This document shows positions 45,064 to 54,504 of a stretch of DNA of 64,000 nt, one piece after another. Location of the stretch: the NCBI GenBank assembly GCA_944322325.1, contig CALUOQ010000003.1, forward strand, positions 1-64,000, read 5' to 3'. The position numbers and the translations under genes were made by a program. A model generated the notes under the pieces. It did no database searches, was not told where the DNA came from, and saw only the letters and a list, made by a program, of their open reading frames with translations. Every line of letters begins with the position of its first letter. Within the stretch, counting starts at the first letter, position 1. The stretch comes from an uncultured Alloprevotella sp. GTDB taxonomy: Bacteria; Bacteroidota; Bacteroidia; Bacteroidales; Bacteroidaceae.

Positions 45064-46587
45064 ATGAAGATACTTTCTGCAACCCAAATGCGCGCGCTCG
45101 ACGCATTTACCATAGAGCACGAACCCATAGCCTCCATTGACCTCATGGAGCGGGCCGCGTCGGCTTTCGTAGCTGCGTTCGCGGCGCGCTGGACGCCGGA
45201 ACATCCGGTCAAGGTCTTTGCCGGTCCGGGCAATAACGGCGGCGACGCCTTGGCTGTGGCCCGCCTCCTGACGGGGCGGGGCTACCGGGTGGAGACTTAC
45301 CTGTTCAACACCACGGGGCGGCTCAGCGAGGATTGCGCCGCCAACCGCAGCCGCCTGGCCGACCTGCCCGGCGCCAAACTCACCGAAATCACCTCAAAGT
45401 TCGACCCTCCGAAAATCGGCCACGGCGACGTGCTCGTCGACGGGCTGTTCGGCACGGGGCTGAACAAGCCCTTGCAGGGTGGTTTCGCCGCGCTGGTGAA
45501 GTACATCAACGCGTCGCCCGCTCCGGTCGTGGCCATTGACATGCCGTCGGGGCTGATGAGCGAGGACAACTCCTACAACGTGAGCGACCACATCGTCCGT
45601 GCGACGCTCACCCTGACGTTCCAGCTACCCAAGCCGGCCTTCTTCCTGGCCGACTGTAGCGAGTATGTCGGCGAGTGGCAGGTGTTGGATATCGGGCTGT
45701 CGGCCGAAGGACTCGCCGCAACGGAGGCCGACATGACGCTCACCGAGCGCGGCGACGTCAGCGCCCTGCTGCTGCCGCGCCCCGCTTTCGGACACAAAGG
45801 CACCTTCGGCCACGCGTTGCTCGTGGCCGGCTCATACGGCATGGCCGGGGCCGCCATCCTCGCGGCGAGGGCTTGCCTGCGCTCGGGCGCTGGCAAGGTG
45901 ACGGTACACACGCCGACGGCCAACAACGACATCCTGCAAGTAGCCGTGCCCGAAGCCATCATGAGCCACGACGTCGACCTGCAGACGTTCAGTATGCCGA
46001 TTGAGACGCAGGGGTACGCCGCCGTGGGCCTCGGTCCCGGGCTGGGACAGAGCCGCGCCACCGAGCGCGCCGTGCTCGGCCAGCTCGCCATGAGCCACTG
46101 CCCCATGGTGGTCGACGCCGACGCGCTCAACCTTCTCGGGCGCCACCGCGAAATGTTGGGCCGCCTGCCGGCCGAAACCATCCTGACGCCCCATCCGCGC
46201 GAGCTGGCCGCCCTGACGGACAACTGCATCGACTCGTATACGACGCTCAGCGCGGCGCGTGCCTTGGCGCGGCGCCACCGCCTGCTGGTGGTGCTCAAGG
46301 GACACTACACCGCCATCTGCACCCCCTCGGGACATGCCTACCTCAACCCGACGGGCAACGCCGGCATGGCCACCGCCGGGAGCGGCGATGTGCTCACCGG
46401 CCTGCTGACAGCCCTCCTTGCGCGCGGCTATCAGCCCGAAGCCGCCTGTCGACTGGGCGTTTACCTTCACGGCTTGGCGGGCGACCTGGCTGCCGCCCGT
46501 CTCGGCGAAGAGAGCCTCACGGCCTCCGATCTCGTCGACGAGCTGCCCGCCGCGTTCCGCACGCTCTACGCCGACCTCAAACCGTAA
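45064..46587 (+). CDS. nnr: Bifunctional NAD(P)H-hydrate epimerase / ADP-dependent dehydratase
   Basis: Repairs hydrated NAD(P)H. The 507 residues have the N-terminal YjeF epimerase domain (MKILSATQMRALD, FAGPGNNGGDALAVARLL) and the C-terminal kinase-like dehydratase (HKGTFGHALLVAGSYGMAG, VVDADALNLLG, NAGMATAGSGDVLTG). The ATG at 45064 is supported by family similarity from the first residue. It is probably cotranscribed with DUF4831 (17-bp gap) and GH110. Confidence 0.95.
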   Translation: MKILSATQMRALDAFTIEHEPIASIDLMERAASAFVAAFAARWTPEHPVKVFAGPGNNGGDALAVARLLTGRGYRVETYLFNTTGRLSEDCAANRSRLADLPGAKLTEITSKFDPPKIGHGDVLVDGLFGTGLNKPLQGGFAALVKYINASPAPVVAIDMPSGLMSEDNSYNVSDHIVRATLTLTFQLPKPAFFLADCSEYVGEWQVLDIGLSAEGLAATEADMTLTERGDVSALLLPRPAFGHKGTFGHALLVAGSYGMAGAAILAARACLRSGAGKVTVHTPTANNDILQVAVPEAIMSHDVDLQTFSMPIETQGYAAVGLGPGLGQSRATERAVLGQLAMSHCPMVVDADALNLLGRHREMLGRLPAETILTPHPRELAALTDNCIDSYTTLSAARALARRHRLLVVLKGHYTAICTPSGHAYLNPTGNAGMATAGSGDVLTGLLTALLARGYQPEAACRLGVYLHGLAGDLAAARLGEESLTASDLVDELPAAFRTLYADLKP

Positions 46588-46604
46588 CTCCATCTTTTTT
46601 GTTC

Positions 46605-47687
46605 ATGAAAAAGTTCATTTTTTCCAGCCTTGTCCTGATGGCCGCCGCCACTGCCGGCGTACAGGCCCAGACCGAAGTGACGCCATACACGCCCGGCGTC
46701 ACGGCGGAGGGCATCACTTACTTCCTGCCCCATACGCGCCTGCACATCACCGTGACGGCGACCAAGACCACACACACGCCGGGCGAGTATGCCCGCTTCG
46801 CGCAGCGCTACCTGCGCCTCGCCGACGTGACAACCGCGCCCTACGACGAGTGGAGCCTCACGTCGGTCGAGCTGACGCCCTACGGTGTGCCCGACAAGAC
46901 GCAGGCCTACACCATTAAACTGAAGAGCAAGACGTCGGCCCCGCTCGTCGGCCTGAGCCGCGACGGCGTGCTCCTCTCCGTCAACACCGAGGCGCCCGAG
47001 GTGCCCGAACTGCCCGGTCCGTCGGTGGAGCGCGACAAGACGGCGCGCAAGTTCAACCCCGCTGACTACAAGACCGAGGAAATCCTCTCGGCGGGCAGCA
47101 CGACAAAAATGGCCGAGCTGACCGCGAACGAAATCTACGACATCCGCGAGAACCGCTCGCTGCTGACGAAAGGACAGGCGGACTTCATGCCCAAAGACGG
47201 GGAGCAGTTGAAACTGATGCTCGCCAAGCTCGACGAACAGGAAGAAGCCCTGCTGCAACTTTTCAAAGGCACGACGAGCACGGAGACCCACGTCATGACC
47301 TTCAGCTACGACCCCGCGAAGGAGTGCGACCGCGACGTGCTCTTCCGCTTCTCCCGCTTCCTGGGCCCGGTGGCGGCCGGTGACCTCTCGGGCGACCCTG
47401 TGTACATCAGCGTGCAGGACCTGCAAAGTCTGCCCGCCGAGATGCCCGACGAGGACGGCAAGAAGAAAAAGCCGGCGGAGGACCTGCGCTACGTCGTGCC
47501 GGGACAGGCGCAAGTAAAGGTGTTCACCAACCGTCGCACGCTGGCCGAGAGCACCGTGGCGCTGGCCCAATTCGGCCGGGTGGAGCACCTGGGCGGCGAC
47601 TTGTTTAACAAGAAATACACGGTTCGCGTCACGCTGCAGCCCGAGACAGGAGGCATACAGCGCATCGACGCCGACGAACCGCAGTAG
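46605..47687 (+). CDS. DUF4831 family exported protein
   Basis: 360 residues with a signal peptide (FIFSSLVLMAAATAGVQA) and a beta-rich body; TEVTPYTPGVTAEGITYFLP near the mature start and TKMAELTANEIYDIRENR in the middle fit DUF4831, a Bacteroidales family of unknown function. I chose the ATG at 46605 rather than an in-frame TTG at 46599. It lies 17 bp after nnr and 13 bp before GH110. Confidence 0.82.
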   Translation: MKKFIFSSLVLMAAATAGVQAQTEVTPYTPGVTAEGITYFLPHTRLHITVTATKTTHTPGEYARFAQRYLRLADVTTAPYDEWSLTSVELTPYGVPDKTQAYTIKLKSKTSAPLVGLSRDGVLLSVNTEAPEVPELPGPSVERDKTARKFNPADYKTEEILSAGSTTKMAELTANEIYDIRENRSLLTKGQADFMPKDGEQLKLMLAKLDEQEEALLQLFKGTTSTETHVMTFSYDPAKECDRDVLFRFSRFLGPVAAGDLSGDPVYISVQDLQSLPAEMPDEDGKKKKPAEDLRYVVPGQAQVKVFTNRRTLAESTVALAQFGRVEHLGGDLFNKKYTVRVTLQPETGGIQRIDADEPQ

Positions 47688-47700
47688 TCCCTTGCTCCGT

Positions 47701-49509
47701 ATGCGTTCTATAACAAACCTGACACTTGGCGCTGTGCTGTGCTTCTTTGCCGTAGCCACAGCCGCCACGGCCCGGCGGACTGAAATCCGCATGGCCGACT
47801 ACGGCATCGTTCCCGGTACGGGGCAGGACCTGACTCCGGCGCTCAACCGTGCGCTCGCCGCCATCAAGGCGGCAGAGGGCGGCGGTCGCAACGTGACGCT
47901 CAGCTTCGAGCCTGGCCAGTACCACTTCCACGGCGCGCAGGCCGCCCGCAAGACGTACTACGTCTCCAATCACGACCAGAACCAGCCCAAGCCGACAGTG
48001 TTCGTACTGGAGGGCTGGGACGGGCTGACGGTCGAAGGAAACGGGGCGGAGTTCCTGTTTCACGGCCGGCTGATACCCTTCGCGCTCAACGGCACGACGG
48101 ACTGCACGCTGCGCCATTTCAGCATTGATTTCGTACAGCCGCAAATCGCGCAGGCCGAGGTGGTGGAGAGCAGTGCCGCGGGCGGCACGACGTTGCGCGT
48201 GGCGCCATGGGTGAACTACCGCGTCATGGAGGACGGAGGCCTCGAAACGTACGGCGAGGACTGGGCCAACCGTCTCGTCTCGGCCATTGCTTTTGAGCGG
48301 GACACCCGCCACATTGTTTATAATACCGGCGACCTCGGTTTGAACACTGCCGGCGTCGAGGACTTGGGCGACCGGCGGGTCCGCCTGCCCCGGTGGCACG
48401 ACGGACGCCTCGTGCCGGGCACGGTGCTGGCTTTGCGTTCGTGGCAGCGCCCCGCGCCGGGCATCTTCCTCAACGAATGTCGCGACACGCGCATCGAGAA
48501 CGTCAAGGTACACTATGCCGACGGCATGGGACTGCTGGCCCAGCGATGTACGAACGTAACGCTGGAGAAATTCGGCGTATGCCTGCGTGGCAGCGACGAC
48601 CCGCGTTATTTCACCACTCAGGCCGATGCGACCCACTTCTCCCAATGCCGGGGGCACATCCGCTCCAACGGCGGACTCTATGAGCACATGATGGACGACG
48701 CCATCAACATCCATGGCGTCTACCTCCGCGTGAAGGAGCGCCGCGACGACTATACCGTCTTGGCCAGCTACGAACATGGGCAGGCGTGGGGCTTCGCATG
48801 GGGCGATCCCGGCGACGAGGTGCAGTTCATCCGTTCGCGCACCATGGAAATCGCCGGAGCGGTGAACCGCATCGCGGCGATAGAGCCCGCCGGGCAGGCA
48901 GGCGTGACCGGGGCGAAAGCCTTTGTCATCCGCATGGAACAGCCCCTCGATTCAGCCATCGTGGGAGGAGAGGCGTTCGGCATCGAAAACCTGACGTGGA
49001 CGCCGACCGTGGAGTTCAGGCACAACGTCGTGCGTAACAACCGCGCTCGCGGTGCGCTCTTCAGCTCCCCGCGCCGCACCGTGGTCGAGGACAATCTGTT
49101 CGACCACACTTCCGGGACGGCCATTCTGCTCTGTGGCGACTGTAACGGCTGGTATGAGTCGGGCGCCTGCCGCGACCTGCTTATCCGGCGCAACACTTTC
49201 ATCAACGCCCTTACCAGTATGTACCAGTTCACCAACGCCGTGATTTCCATCTACCCCGAGATACCCGATCTGGAGCAGCAGAAGGCGTACTTTCACGGCG
49301 GGAAGCGCGGGGCCATCCGCATCGAGGACAATACGTTCGAGGCGTTTGACGCCCCCTTGCTCTACGCCAAGTCGGTGGACGGCCTCGTTTTCAAGGACAA
49401 CGTCCTGCGCACGAACAACGACTACCGCCCTTTCCATTGGAACAAGCAGCGCGTGACACTCGAGCGAGTGGCCCGGGCAGAAATAGATGAAACCTATAAA
49501 AAACGCTAA
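47701..49509 (+). CDS. GH110 alpha-1,3-galactosidase (blood-group B type)
   Basis: 602 residues with signal peptide, then a right-handed beta-helix. It closely follows characterised Bacteroides GH110 enzymes as I recall them: YYVSNHDQNQPKP, VKVHYADGMGLLAQRC, DDPRYFTTQADATHF (D309) and EHMMDDAINIHGVYLRV (D332-D333), which hold the catalytic acids. GH110 releases terminal alpha-1,3-linked galactose, as in the blood-group B antigen or linear alpha-Gal. Probably periplasmic or surface-exposed. It ends the nnr-DUF4831-GH110 run. No SusC/D genes nearby. Confidence 0.92.
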   Translation: MRSITNLTLGAVLCFFAVATAATARRTEIRMADYGIVPGTGQDLTPALNRALAAIKAAEGGGRNVTLSFEPGQYHFHGAQAARKTYYVSNHDQNQPKPTVFVLEGWDGLTVEGNGAEFLFHGRLIPFALNGTTDCTLRHFSIDFVQPQIAQAEVVESSAAGGTTLRVAPWVNYRVMEDGGLETYGEDWANRLVSAIAFERDTRHIVYNTGDLGLNTAGVEDLGDRRVRLPRWHDGRLVPGTVLALRSWQRPAPGIFLNECRDTRIENVKVHYADGMGLLAQRCTNVTLEKFGVCLRGSDDPRYFTTQADATHFSQCRGHIRSNGGLYEHMMDDAINIHGVYLRVKERRDDYTVLASYEHGQAWGFAWGDPGDEVQFIRSRTMEIAGAVNRIAAIEPAGQAGVTGAKAFVIRMEQPLDSAIVGGEAFGIENLTWTPTVEFRHNVVRNNRARGALFSSPRRTVVEDNLFDHTSGTAILLCGDCNGWYESGACRDLLIRRNTFINALTSMYQFTNAVISIYPEIPDLEQQKAYFHGGKRGAIRIEDNTFEAFDAPLLYAKSVDGLVFKDNVLRTNNDYRPFHWNKQRVTLERVARAEIDETYKKR

Positions 49510-49557
49510 TTACTACAATTTTGTCCGGGATAGTTTTCTATTCCGCCGAAAAAGTCC

Positions 49558-49565
49558 TACATTTG
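49558..49565 (+). promoter_or_regulatory. -7 box for the PepSY-like gene
   Basis: TACATTTG fits TAnnTTTG, 77 nt before the ATG at 49643. A TTTTC sequence at 49534-49538 is a weak -33. Confidence 0.45.
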
Positions 49566-49642
49566 TCGGTGTCGGCGGGGGCAGTGAGCCCACTGACCGC
49601 CGTCGGAACGAAAACTTTACTCATCAAAAAACTTAAAGCCCT

Positions 49643-50095
49643 ATGAAAAAGTGGACTTTCGCACTTCTCCTCTTGCTGGGGACCAGTACGAGCTGTATCG
49701 CTGACAATGAACGTCCCATCGACGTCAGCCAGTTGCCTCAACCCGCTCAACAACTCCTGACGAAGCATTTCGGAAAGCAAAACGTAATGTTGGTCGTGAA
49801 GGAGACGGAAGGCTTCTCGAAAGGCTACGACGTAGTGTTCGACAGCGGTGACAAAATCGAGTTCAGCCGTACGGGCGAATGGGAAGAGATTGAGTGCAAC
49901 ATGTCGGAGGTGCCGACAGCCGTGATTCCCGCTACCATCCGGCAATTTCTCAGCACCAAGCAAAAAGGTGCCAAGGTGATGAAAATCAGCCGCGACCGGA
50001 AAGGAACGGAGCTCGAACTGAACAACGGTTGGGAGTACGAGTTCGATAAAAACAACAAGCTTGTCAGCGCGGAGAAAAACTTGCCCAACGATTGA
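49643..50095 (+). CDS. PepSY-like (BLIP-II-like) exported protein
   Basis: 150 residues with signal peptide (FALLLLLGTSTSC) that may be a lipoprotein signal. Two PepSY-like halves follow: VSQLPQPAQQLLTKHFGKQN... and AVIPATIRQFLSTKQKG..., each with a beta-hairpin pattern (SGDKIEFSRTGEWEEIEC, NGWEYEFDKNNKLVSAEK). It fits the DUF2874/PepSY-like family common in Bacteroidales; function unknown. The SDR gene starts 62 bp later. Confidence 0.85.
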   Translation: MKKWTFALLLLLGTSTSCIADNERPIDVSQLPQPAQQLLTKHFGKQNVMLVVKETEGFSKGYDVVFDSGDKIEFSRTGEWEEIECNMSEVPTAVIPATIRQFLSTKQKGAKVMKISRDRKGTELELNNGWEYEFDKNNKLVSAEKNLPND

Positions 50096-50157
50096 TAAGG
50101 TTACTTTAGGAATACGAGGCTGTGCGGTGAAAACGTGCGGCCTCGTTTGTTGTTGAT

Positions 50158-50940
50158 ATGAGTATGGTTCAAGAACGTACGGCCATAGTGACGGGTGCCA
50201 GCCGCGGGCTAGGCAAAGAGCTGGTACGCCTGCTGGTGCGCGACACCGGTGTGCAGCGCGTTTGGGCCATTGCGCGCAGCGAGCTTCGGCTTAGGGAGCT
50301 GCGCAGCGAGCTGGGCGAGAAGATAGAAATTTTCCCTGCCGACCTTACGGAACGCAGTGCTGTCGACCGTTTGTCGGTGGCTTTGCAAGAACGGCAGCCG
50401 CAGATTGTGTATCTGGTCAACGATGCCGGTTTTGGTAAGTTCGGGCCGAGTCGTGGCGTCGCTGTCGGGGATGTCTGGGACATGGTGGCGCTCAATGCCG
50501 GCGCGCTGGCGGCCGTGACGCAGGTCTGTCTGCCTTACATCGGGCAGGGCGGATGCATCATGAATGTCTGCTCCATAGCAGCGTTTCATCCCCTTCCGTA
50601 CATGAATGTATATAGTGCGACGAAAGTTTTTGCCCTCCACTATTCGCTGGCGCTGCGGCGGGAACTGCGCCAGGCGGGCGTTAATGTCACGGCGGTGTGT
50701 CCCGGGTGGATGGATACGGCGTTTCTCGACCGGGCCCGGGAGGGTGTGGGGCATATGGTGACGCGGTATGCGGGCATCACTACGCCCGAACGTGTGGCCC
50801 GCAAGGCGCTGCGCGACGCCCGGCGTGGGCGAAGCCGCTCGCTGTGCGGCGTATTTTCGCACCTCACTTTCTGGGCCAGTCGTCTGTTGCCGCGGTCGTT
50901 AGTGACGCGCCTCTGGCTCATGCAGCAACACTTGTCCTGA
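50158..50940 (+). CDS. SDR family NAD(P)-dependent oxidoreductase
   Basis: 260 residues: TGASRGLG nucleotide motif at the N-terminus, VNDAGFGKFG, and the catalytic YSATK (Y152, K156), followed by VTAVCPGWMDTAF. Classical SDR; the substrate is unknown. The C-terminal extension (residues about 220-260, RSRSLCGVFSHLTFWASRLLP) suggests membrane association. The terminator at 50996-51030 lies 55 bp after. Confidence 0.92.
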   Translation: MSMVQERTAIVTGASRGLGKELVRLLVRDTGVQRVWAIARSELRLRELRSELGEKIEIFPADLTERSAVDRLSVALQERQPQIVYLVNDAGFGKFGPSRGVAVGDVWDMVALNAGALAAVTQVCLPYIGQGGCIMNVCSIAAFHPLPYMNVYSATKVFALHYSLALRRELRQAGVNVTAVCPGWMDTAFLDRAREGVGHMVTRYAGITTPERVARKALRDARRGRSRSLCGVFSHLTFWASRLLPRSLVTRLWLMQQHLS

Positions 50941-50995
50941 GCGCGGGGGCGACTTAGGTCTGCCTAGGCGCGCAGCAAGCACGTAGAAAGACAGA

Positions 50996-51030
50996 AATAG
51001 GGCGCACTCCCCCCGGGAATGCGCCCTATT
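50996..51030. terminator. Shared terminator between the SDR and fba genes
   Basis: AATAGGGCGCA (50996-51006) and TGCGCCCTATT (51020-51030) pair perfectly around a C/G-rich loop. On minus it is followed by TCTGTCTTTCT; on plus by ATCGTAG. Most likely the fba terminator. Confidence 0.8.
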
Positions 51031-51048
51031 ATCGTAGTCAGGCAATAA

Positions 51049-52059
51049 TTAGTCGAGGTTGGCGAGCTTGTTGTCGGAGCCCAAGACGTTCACAATCTTG
51101 TGCTCGTAGAGCTTCTGCATATTGTCGCGAGCCGGGCCGAGGTACTTGCGCGGGTCGAACTCTTCGGGGTGCTCGGCGAAGACGCGGCGGATAGCAGCGG
51201 TCATAGCGAGACGCGAGTCAGAGTCAATGTTGATCTTGCAGACTGCCGACTTAGCGGCTTTGCGCAGTTCCTCTTCGGGAATTCCGATAGCGGCCACCAG
51301 TTTTCCACCGTACTTGTTAATCGTGTCCACTTCTTCCTGCGGAACGGACGAAGAGCCGTGCAGCACGATGGGGAAGCCCGGAAGTTCTTTCATTACACCG
51401 TCTAATACGTCGAACGCCAATGGGGGAGGCACGAGGCGGCCCGTGGCCGGGTCAACGTGGCACTGCTCGGGCTTGAACTTATAGGCGCCGTGCGAAGTAC
51501 CGATGGAGATAGCCAGACTGTCGCAGCCCGTCTTCGTCACGAAGTCAACGACTTCCTCGGGGCGGGTGTAGGTGTGGTGTTCAGCCACAACCTCGTCCTC
51601 AACGCCGGCCAGCACGCCCAGCTCGCCCTCAACGGTCACATCAAACTGGTGCGCGTATTCCACAACCTTCTTCGTGAGCGCCACATTCTCGTCGTAGGGA
51701 AGATGAGAGCCGTCAATCATCACCGAGCTAAAGCCCATGTCAACACAACTCTTGCACAGCTCGAAAGAGTCGCCGTGGTCGAGGTGAAGAACGATTTCGG
51801 GATGATGGCAACCCAGTTCCTTGGCGTATTCTACGGCTCCTTCTGCCATGTAGCGGAGCAGCGTCTGGTTGGCGTAGTTTCGGGCACCTTTCGACACCTG
51901 GAGGATTACGGGCGACTTCTTCTCCGACGAGGCCTTGATAATAGCCTGCAACTGCTCCATATTGTTGAAGTTGAAAGCAGGAATGGCGTATCCGCCGTTG
52001 ATAGCGCGCTTGAACATTTCACGGGTGTTCACCAAACCCAAATCTTTGTAGTTAACCAT
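51049..52059 (-). CDS. fba: Class II fructose-1,6-bisphosphate aldolase
   Basis: Zinc-dependent aldolase of glycolysis/gluconeogenesis. The 336 residues show AIPAFNFNNMEQLQAI at the N-terminus, the zinc ligands in VLHLDHGDSFELC, the catalytic VEGELGVLAGVED, SLAISIGTSHGAYKF and VLHGSSSVPQ. I chose the ATG at 52059; the -7 box is at 52095-52102. Monocistronic between two terminator-like regions. Confidence 0.96.
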   Translation of the reverse strand: MVNYKDLGLVNTREMFKRAINGGYAIPAFNFNNMEQLQAIIKASSEKKSPVILQVSKGARNYANQTLLRYMAEGAVEYAKELGCHHPEIVLHLDHGDSFELCKSCVDMGFSSVMIDGSHLPYDENVALTKKVVEYAHQFDVTVEGELGVLAGVEDEVVAEHHTYTRPEEVVDFVTKTGCDSLAISIGTSHGAYKFKPEQCHVDPATGRLVPPPLAFDVLDGVMKELPGFPIVLHGSSSVPQEEVDTINKYGGKLVAAIGIPEEELRKAAKSAVCKINIDSDSRLAMTAAIRRVFAEHPEEFDPRKYLGPARDNMQKLYEHKIVNVLGSDNKLANLD

Positions 52060-52094
52060 AATGCTGTAATTAAAGTTGATACAATTTCCGGGAA

Positions 52095-52126
52095 CAAAAT
52101 TACTCATTCCCGCCCGTTCCGAACAA
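52095..52126 (-). promoter_or_regulatory. Promoter for fba
   Basis: CAAAATTA (52095-52102) reads TAATTTTG on minus; ACAA at 52123-52126 reads TTGT, 20 nt upstream. Leader of about 30 nt. The rest of 52127-52282 holds no gene. Confidence 0.55.
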
Positions 52127-52282
52127 CTTTGTCCGGGCGTTTTTTTATCTGGAGGGCGTTTTTTGTGACGAATTCATTGTTTGTAGCGGGGGGAACTCCC
52201 CGAAAAGGCATGTGGACCCTGCAAAATGGCGTGGCCGGGCAGCCGGAGTGCTGTCCGGCTGCGGAGGAAAAATGCGGCGGAG

Positions 52283-53371
52283 TCATCGTCGGGCGAGGCG
52301 GAGCCACGGTTTCTCGACGAACTTCCACGAGCAGGCTGCCAGCAGCGCTGTGAGCGTCAGGGACAGCACCAGTGCTCCCCAAAAGCTGCGCTGGTGAAGG
52401 CCGAAGCTGAGTACGGTCTGGATGACGGGGAAGTGGAACAGATAGATGCTGTACGAGATGTTGCTCACGCGGCTCGCGAAGCGAAGACATGGTACATGGA
52501 ACGCCGTACCGACGATGAGCGCGGCCCAGGCAAAGGGATAAAGGTAAGCGCAGCAGCCCCACGCGTGGTGGGCGATATAGACGAAAAGGGCCAATGGCAG
52601 GAGCCATATCGCGTTTCGCTGAAACGGGGCAAAATAGAGCAGGGCGGCAGTCCCTGCATAGAAGTAGACGAGCTGACTGACGAACTGTCGCTTCAGCATC
52701 AGGCAGACGGCGTTGCCCGTGGCGTTATACAGCGCGTCAAGCCCTTCGGCGTAAAGGAAGGAAAGCAGGAATATCGCTGTCAGTACGACTGCGGGCCGCC
52801 ATCGGCGCAGGCAGGCCGCCACCAGCGGGACAGTGGCGTAGAGCAGCAGTTCCACCTTCATGGTCCACAGCGCACCGTTCACCGCAGTCAGGGCGTTGTG
52901 CGAAAATACGCCGGGCAGTGACGGTTCGAGGAAGTTCAGGAAAAAGACGTTGGCCAGCAGGTAGCGGTAAGTCTGTCCCGACGTCAGGTAGTCGGCCGTC
53001 GGCCATTCGGTGAGGAAAGCGCCCGCCACGACGCACAGCAGTATTATAAACAAATAGGGCGGAACCACCCGGCAAAGCCGTCGTCGGGCGTAGTGCCGCC
53101 AGTCGGGTTGCCGCTGAAAACTGCAGAAGACCAGGAAACCGCTGAGTACGAAAAAGCCGCTCACCGCGTCGCCACTGGTCATCCACCATCCCTGGCGCGG
53201 GGTGTCGGTCAAGCCGTAGAAGTGGGCCACGGCCACCACGAAAGCCAGCACGTAGCGGATGAAGTCGAACCCGTTGCCGCGGTCGCCGGTTTCGGTTTGA
53301 GTCCGTGGCGCGGCGGGGTGTTGCGGTGCTTTACCGCTTTCGGTATTTTTCGCGAACCGGCTGTGGGCCAT
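52283..53371 (-). CDS. Acyltransferase 3 family membrane protein
   Basis: 362 residues with about ten membrane helices. GFDFIRYVLAFVVAVAHFYG near residue 35 carries the family's R/H motif; FFVLSGFLVFCSF and PSLPGVFSHNALTAVNGALW fit OafA/NodX-type acyltransferases, which modify O-antigen or other surface sugars. It lies 4 bp after DUF3256, so the two are probably cotranscribed. The acceptor is unknown. Confidence 0.87.
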   Translation of the reverse strand: MAHSRFAKNTESGKAPQHPAAPRTQTETGDRGNGFDFIRYVLAFVVAVAHFYGLTDTPRQGWWMTSGDAVSGFFVLSGFLVFCSFQRQPDWRHYARRRLCRVVPPYLFIILLCVVAGAFLTEWPTADYLTSGQTYRYLLANVFFLNFLEPSLPGVFSHNALTAVNGALWTMKVELLLYATVPLVAACLRRWRPAVVLTAIFLLSFLYAEGLDALYNATGNAVCLMLKRQFVSQLVYFYAGTAALLYFAPFQRNAIWLLPLALFVYIAHHAWGCCAYLYPFAWAALIVGTAFHVPCLRFASRVSNISYSIYLFHFPVIQTVLSFGLHQRSFWGALVLSLTLTALLAACSWKFVEKPWLRLARR

Positions 53372-53375
53372 TCCC

Positions 53376-54014
53376 TTACTCCGGTTCTATGGGCAAAAAG
53401 TTCTTCCCGTTCCAGCGGAACTCCTTCAGGCGCAGGCATCGTGCTACAGCATCCTGCCACTCGCGGCGCACCGTTTCCGTGGACAGGACGTAGGTCAGTT
53501 TGTCGTTGTCCGGCGAAAAGAAAGCCCTCACCCACGGTCCGCCTGCGTCGGCTTTCCATTCGGCAAAGCGCTCGTCCGAGATGGAATCCGGCTTTTCCAG
53601 TAACGTGGCCGGGTCGGGATGGGGCACCCGCACGTCGGTGCGTTCTTGCCACGTCGTGGTGTAGAATCGCACCCGGCTGTCGCCGGCCGGTGTCAGCACA
53701 GTGTGTGCCACGCCCACCAGCGTGTCGCCCTCGTGGGTCAGCAGTTTGATTTCCATCCGGCTGGCCTCGCTTATTTTCAGGTGCATGTAGTCCGCCGTCT
53801 TCTTGAGTAGGCGTGTGCGTTCGCCCAGCTCGTTTTGCGCCACGGCCTGCATATTATTATTGTATAGGTCGAGGCAATCCAGCCGGTTGTCGCGGCTGAC
53901 GAAGGGCAGCAGCCTTGAAGGCATCGAGGCAAAGATACTGTCGATGGGCGCGGCGGGCATCGTGGCTACCGTCGCGATACATCCCAGCAGAAGCAGAATA
54001 CGACGTTTCATCAT
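53376..54014 (-). CDS. DUF3256 family exported protein
   Basis: 212 residues with signal peptide (RILLLLGCIATVATMPA). IDSIFASMPSRLLPFVSRDNRLDCLDLYN matches DUF3256, a Bacteroidales family without known function. Two ATGs (54014 and 54011) are adjacent. The -7 box (54020-54027) ends only 5 nt before the ATG, so the mRNA is likely leaderless. The acyltransferase gene follows by 4 bp. Confidence 0.82.
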   Translation of the reverse strand: MMKRRILLLLGCIATVATMPAAPIDSIFASMPSRLLPFVSRDNRLDCLDLYNNNMQAVAQNELGERTRLLKKTADYMHLKISEASRMEIKLLTHEGDTLVGVAHTVLTPAGDSRVRFYTTTWQERTDVRVPHPDPATLLEKPDSISDERFAEWKADAGGPWVRAFFSPDNDKLTYVLSTETVRREWQDAVARCLRLKEFRWNGKNFLPIEPE

Positions 54015-54019
54015 GCCTG

Positions 54020-54027
54020 CAAAGGTA
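54020..54027 (-). promoter_or_regulatory. -7 box 5 nt before the DUF3256 ATG
   Basis: CAAAGGTA on plus reads TACCTTTG on minus. Distance to the ATG is 5 nt, implying a leaderless transcript. Confidence 0.55.
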
Positions 54028-54066
54028 AACAATAACTGCCGCCTGTCAAAAAAGGTCGGTCAAACT

Positions 54067-54097
54067 TTTGCCGTATCGCGCGAAAAGCCTAAATTTG
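54067..54097 (+). promoter_or_regulatory. Consensus promoter for rpmE
   Basis: TTTG at 54067-54070, exactly 19 nt, then TAAATTTG at 54090-54097: a complete match to the Bacteroidetes consensus. Leader of about 70 nt. Confidence 0.9.
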
Positions 54098-54173
54098 CAG
54101 CCGATTAGCCCATTACATCAGTTAGTTACCAGCACCCAACGTAGAAGTAAAACAAAAATAACGCTATAGCACA

Positions 54174-54428
54174 ATGAAAAAAGGTATTCATCCTGAGAAC
54201 TATCGTCCCGTCGTTTTCAAAGACATGAGCAACGGTGACATGTTCCTTTCCCGTTCTACTTGCAAGACCAACGACACCATCGAGTACGAAGGCGAGACTT
54301 ATCCGTTGGTCAAGCTCGAAATCTCCAGCTCCTCCCACCCGTTCTATACGGGTAAGGCCAAACTCGTCGACACCGCCGGTCGCGTGGACAAGTTCATGAG
54401 CCGCTACGGGCAGGCCCGCAAGAAGTAA
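54174..54428 (+). CDS. rpmE2: 50S ribosomal protein L31, type B
   Basis: 84 residues: [20 protein letters not shown] and [23 protein letters not shown]. The CxxC zinc pairs of type A L31 are missing, so it is type B (zinc-free). Preceded by a consensus promoter, followed by a terminator. Confidence 0.97.
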   Translation: MKKGIHPENYRPVVFKDMSNGDMFLSRSTCKTNDTIEYEGETYPLVKLEISSSSHPFYTGKAKLVDTAGRVDKFMSRYGQARKK

Positions 54429-54454
54429 TTATCAAGTCACTTTTAGAGACATTC

Positions 54455-54488
54455 AAGGGGTGTGCCCGTTTGCGGCATACCCCTTTTT
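54455..54488 (+). terminator. Terminator after rpmE
   Basis: AAGGGGTGTGCC (54455-54466) pairs with GGCATACCCCTT (one G-T) followed by TTT. It ends 16 nt before the next ATG. Confidence 0.85.
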
Positions 54489-54504
54489 GTGGTTATCTGA
54501 AGGG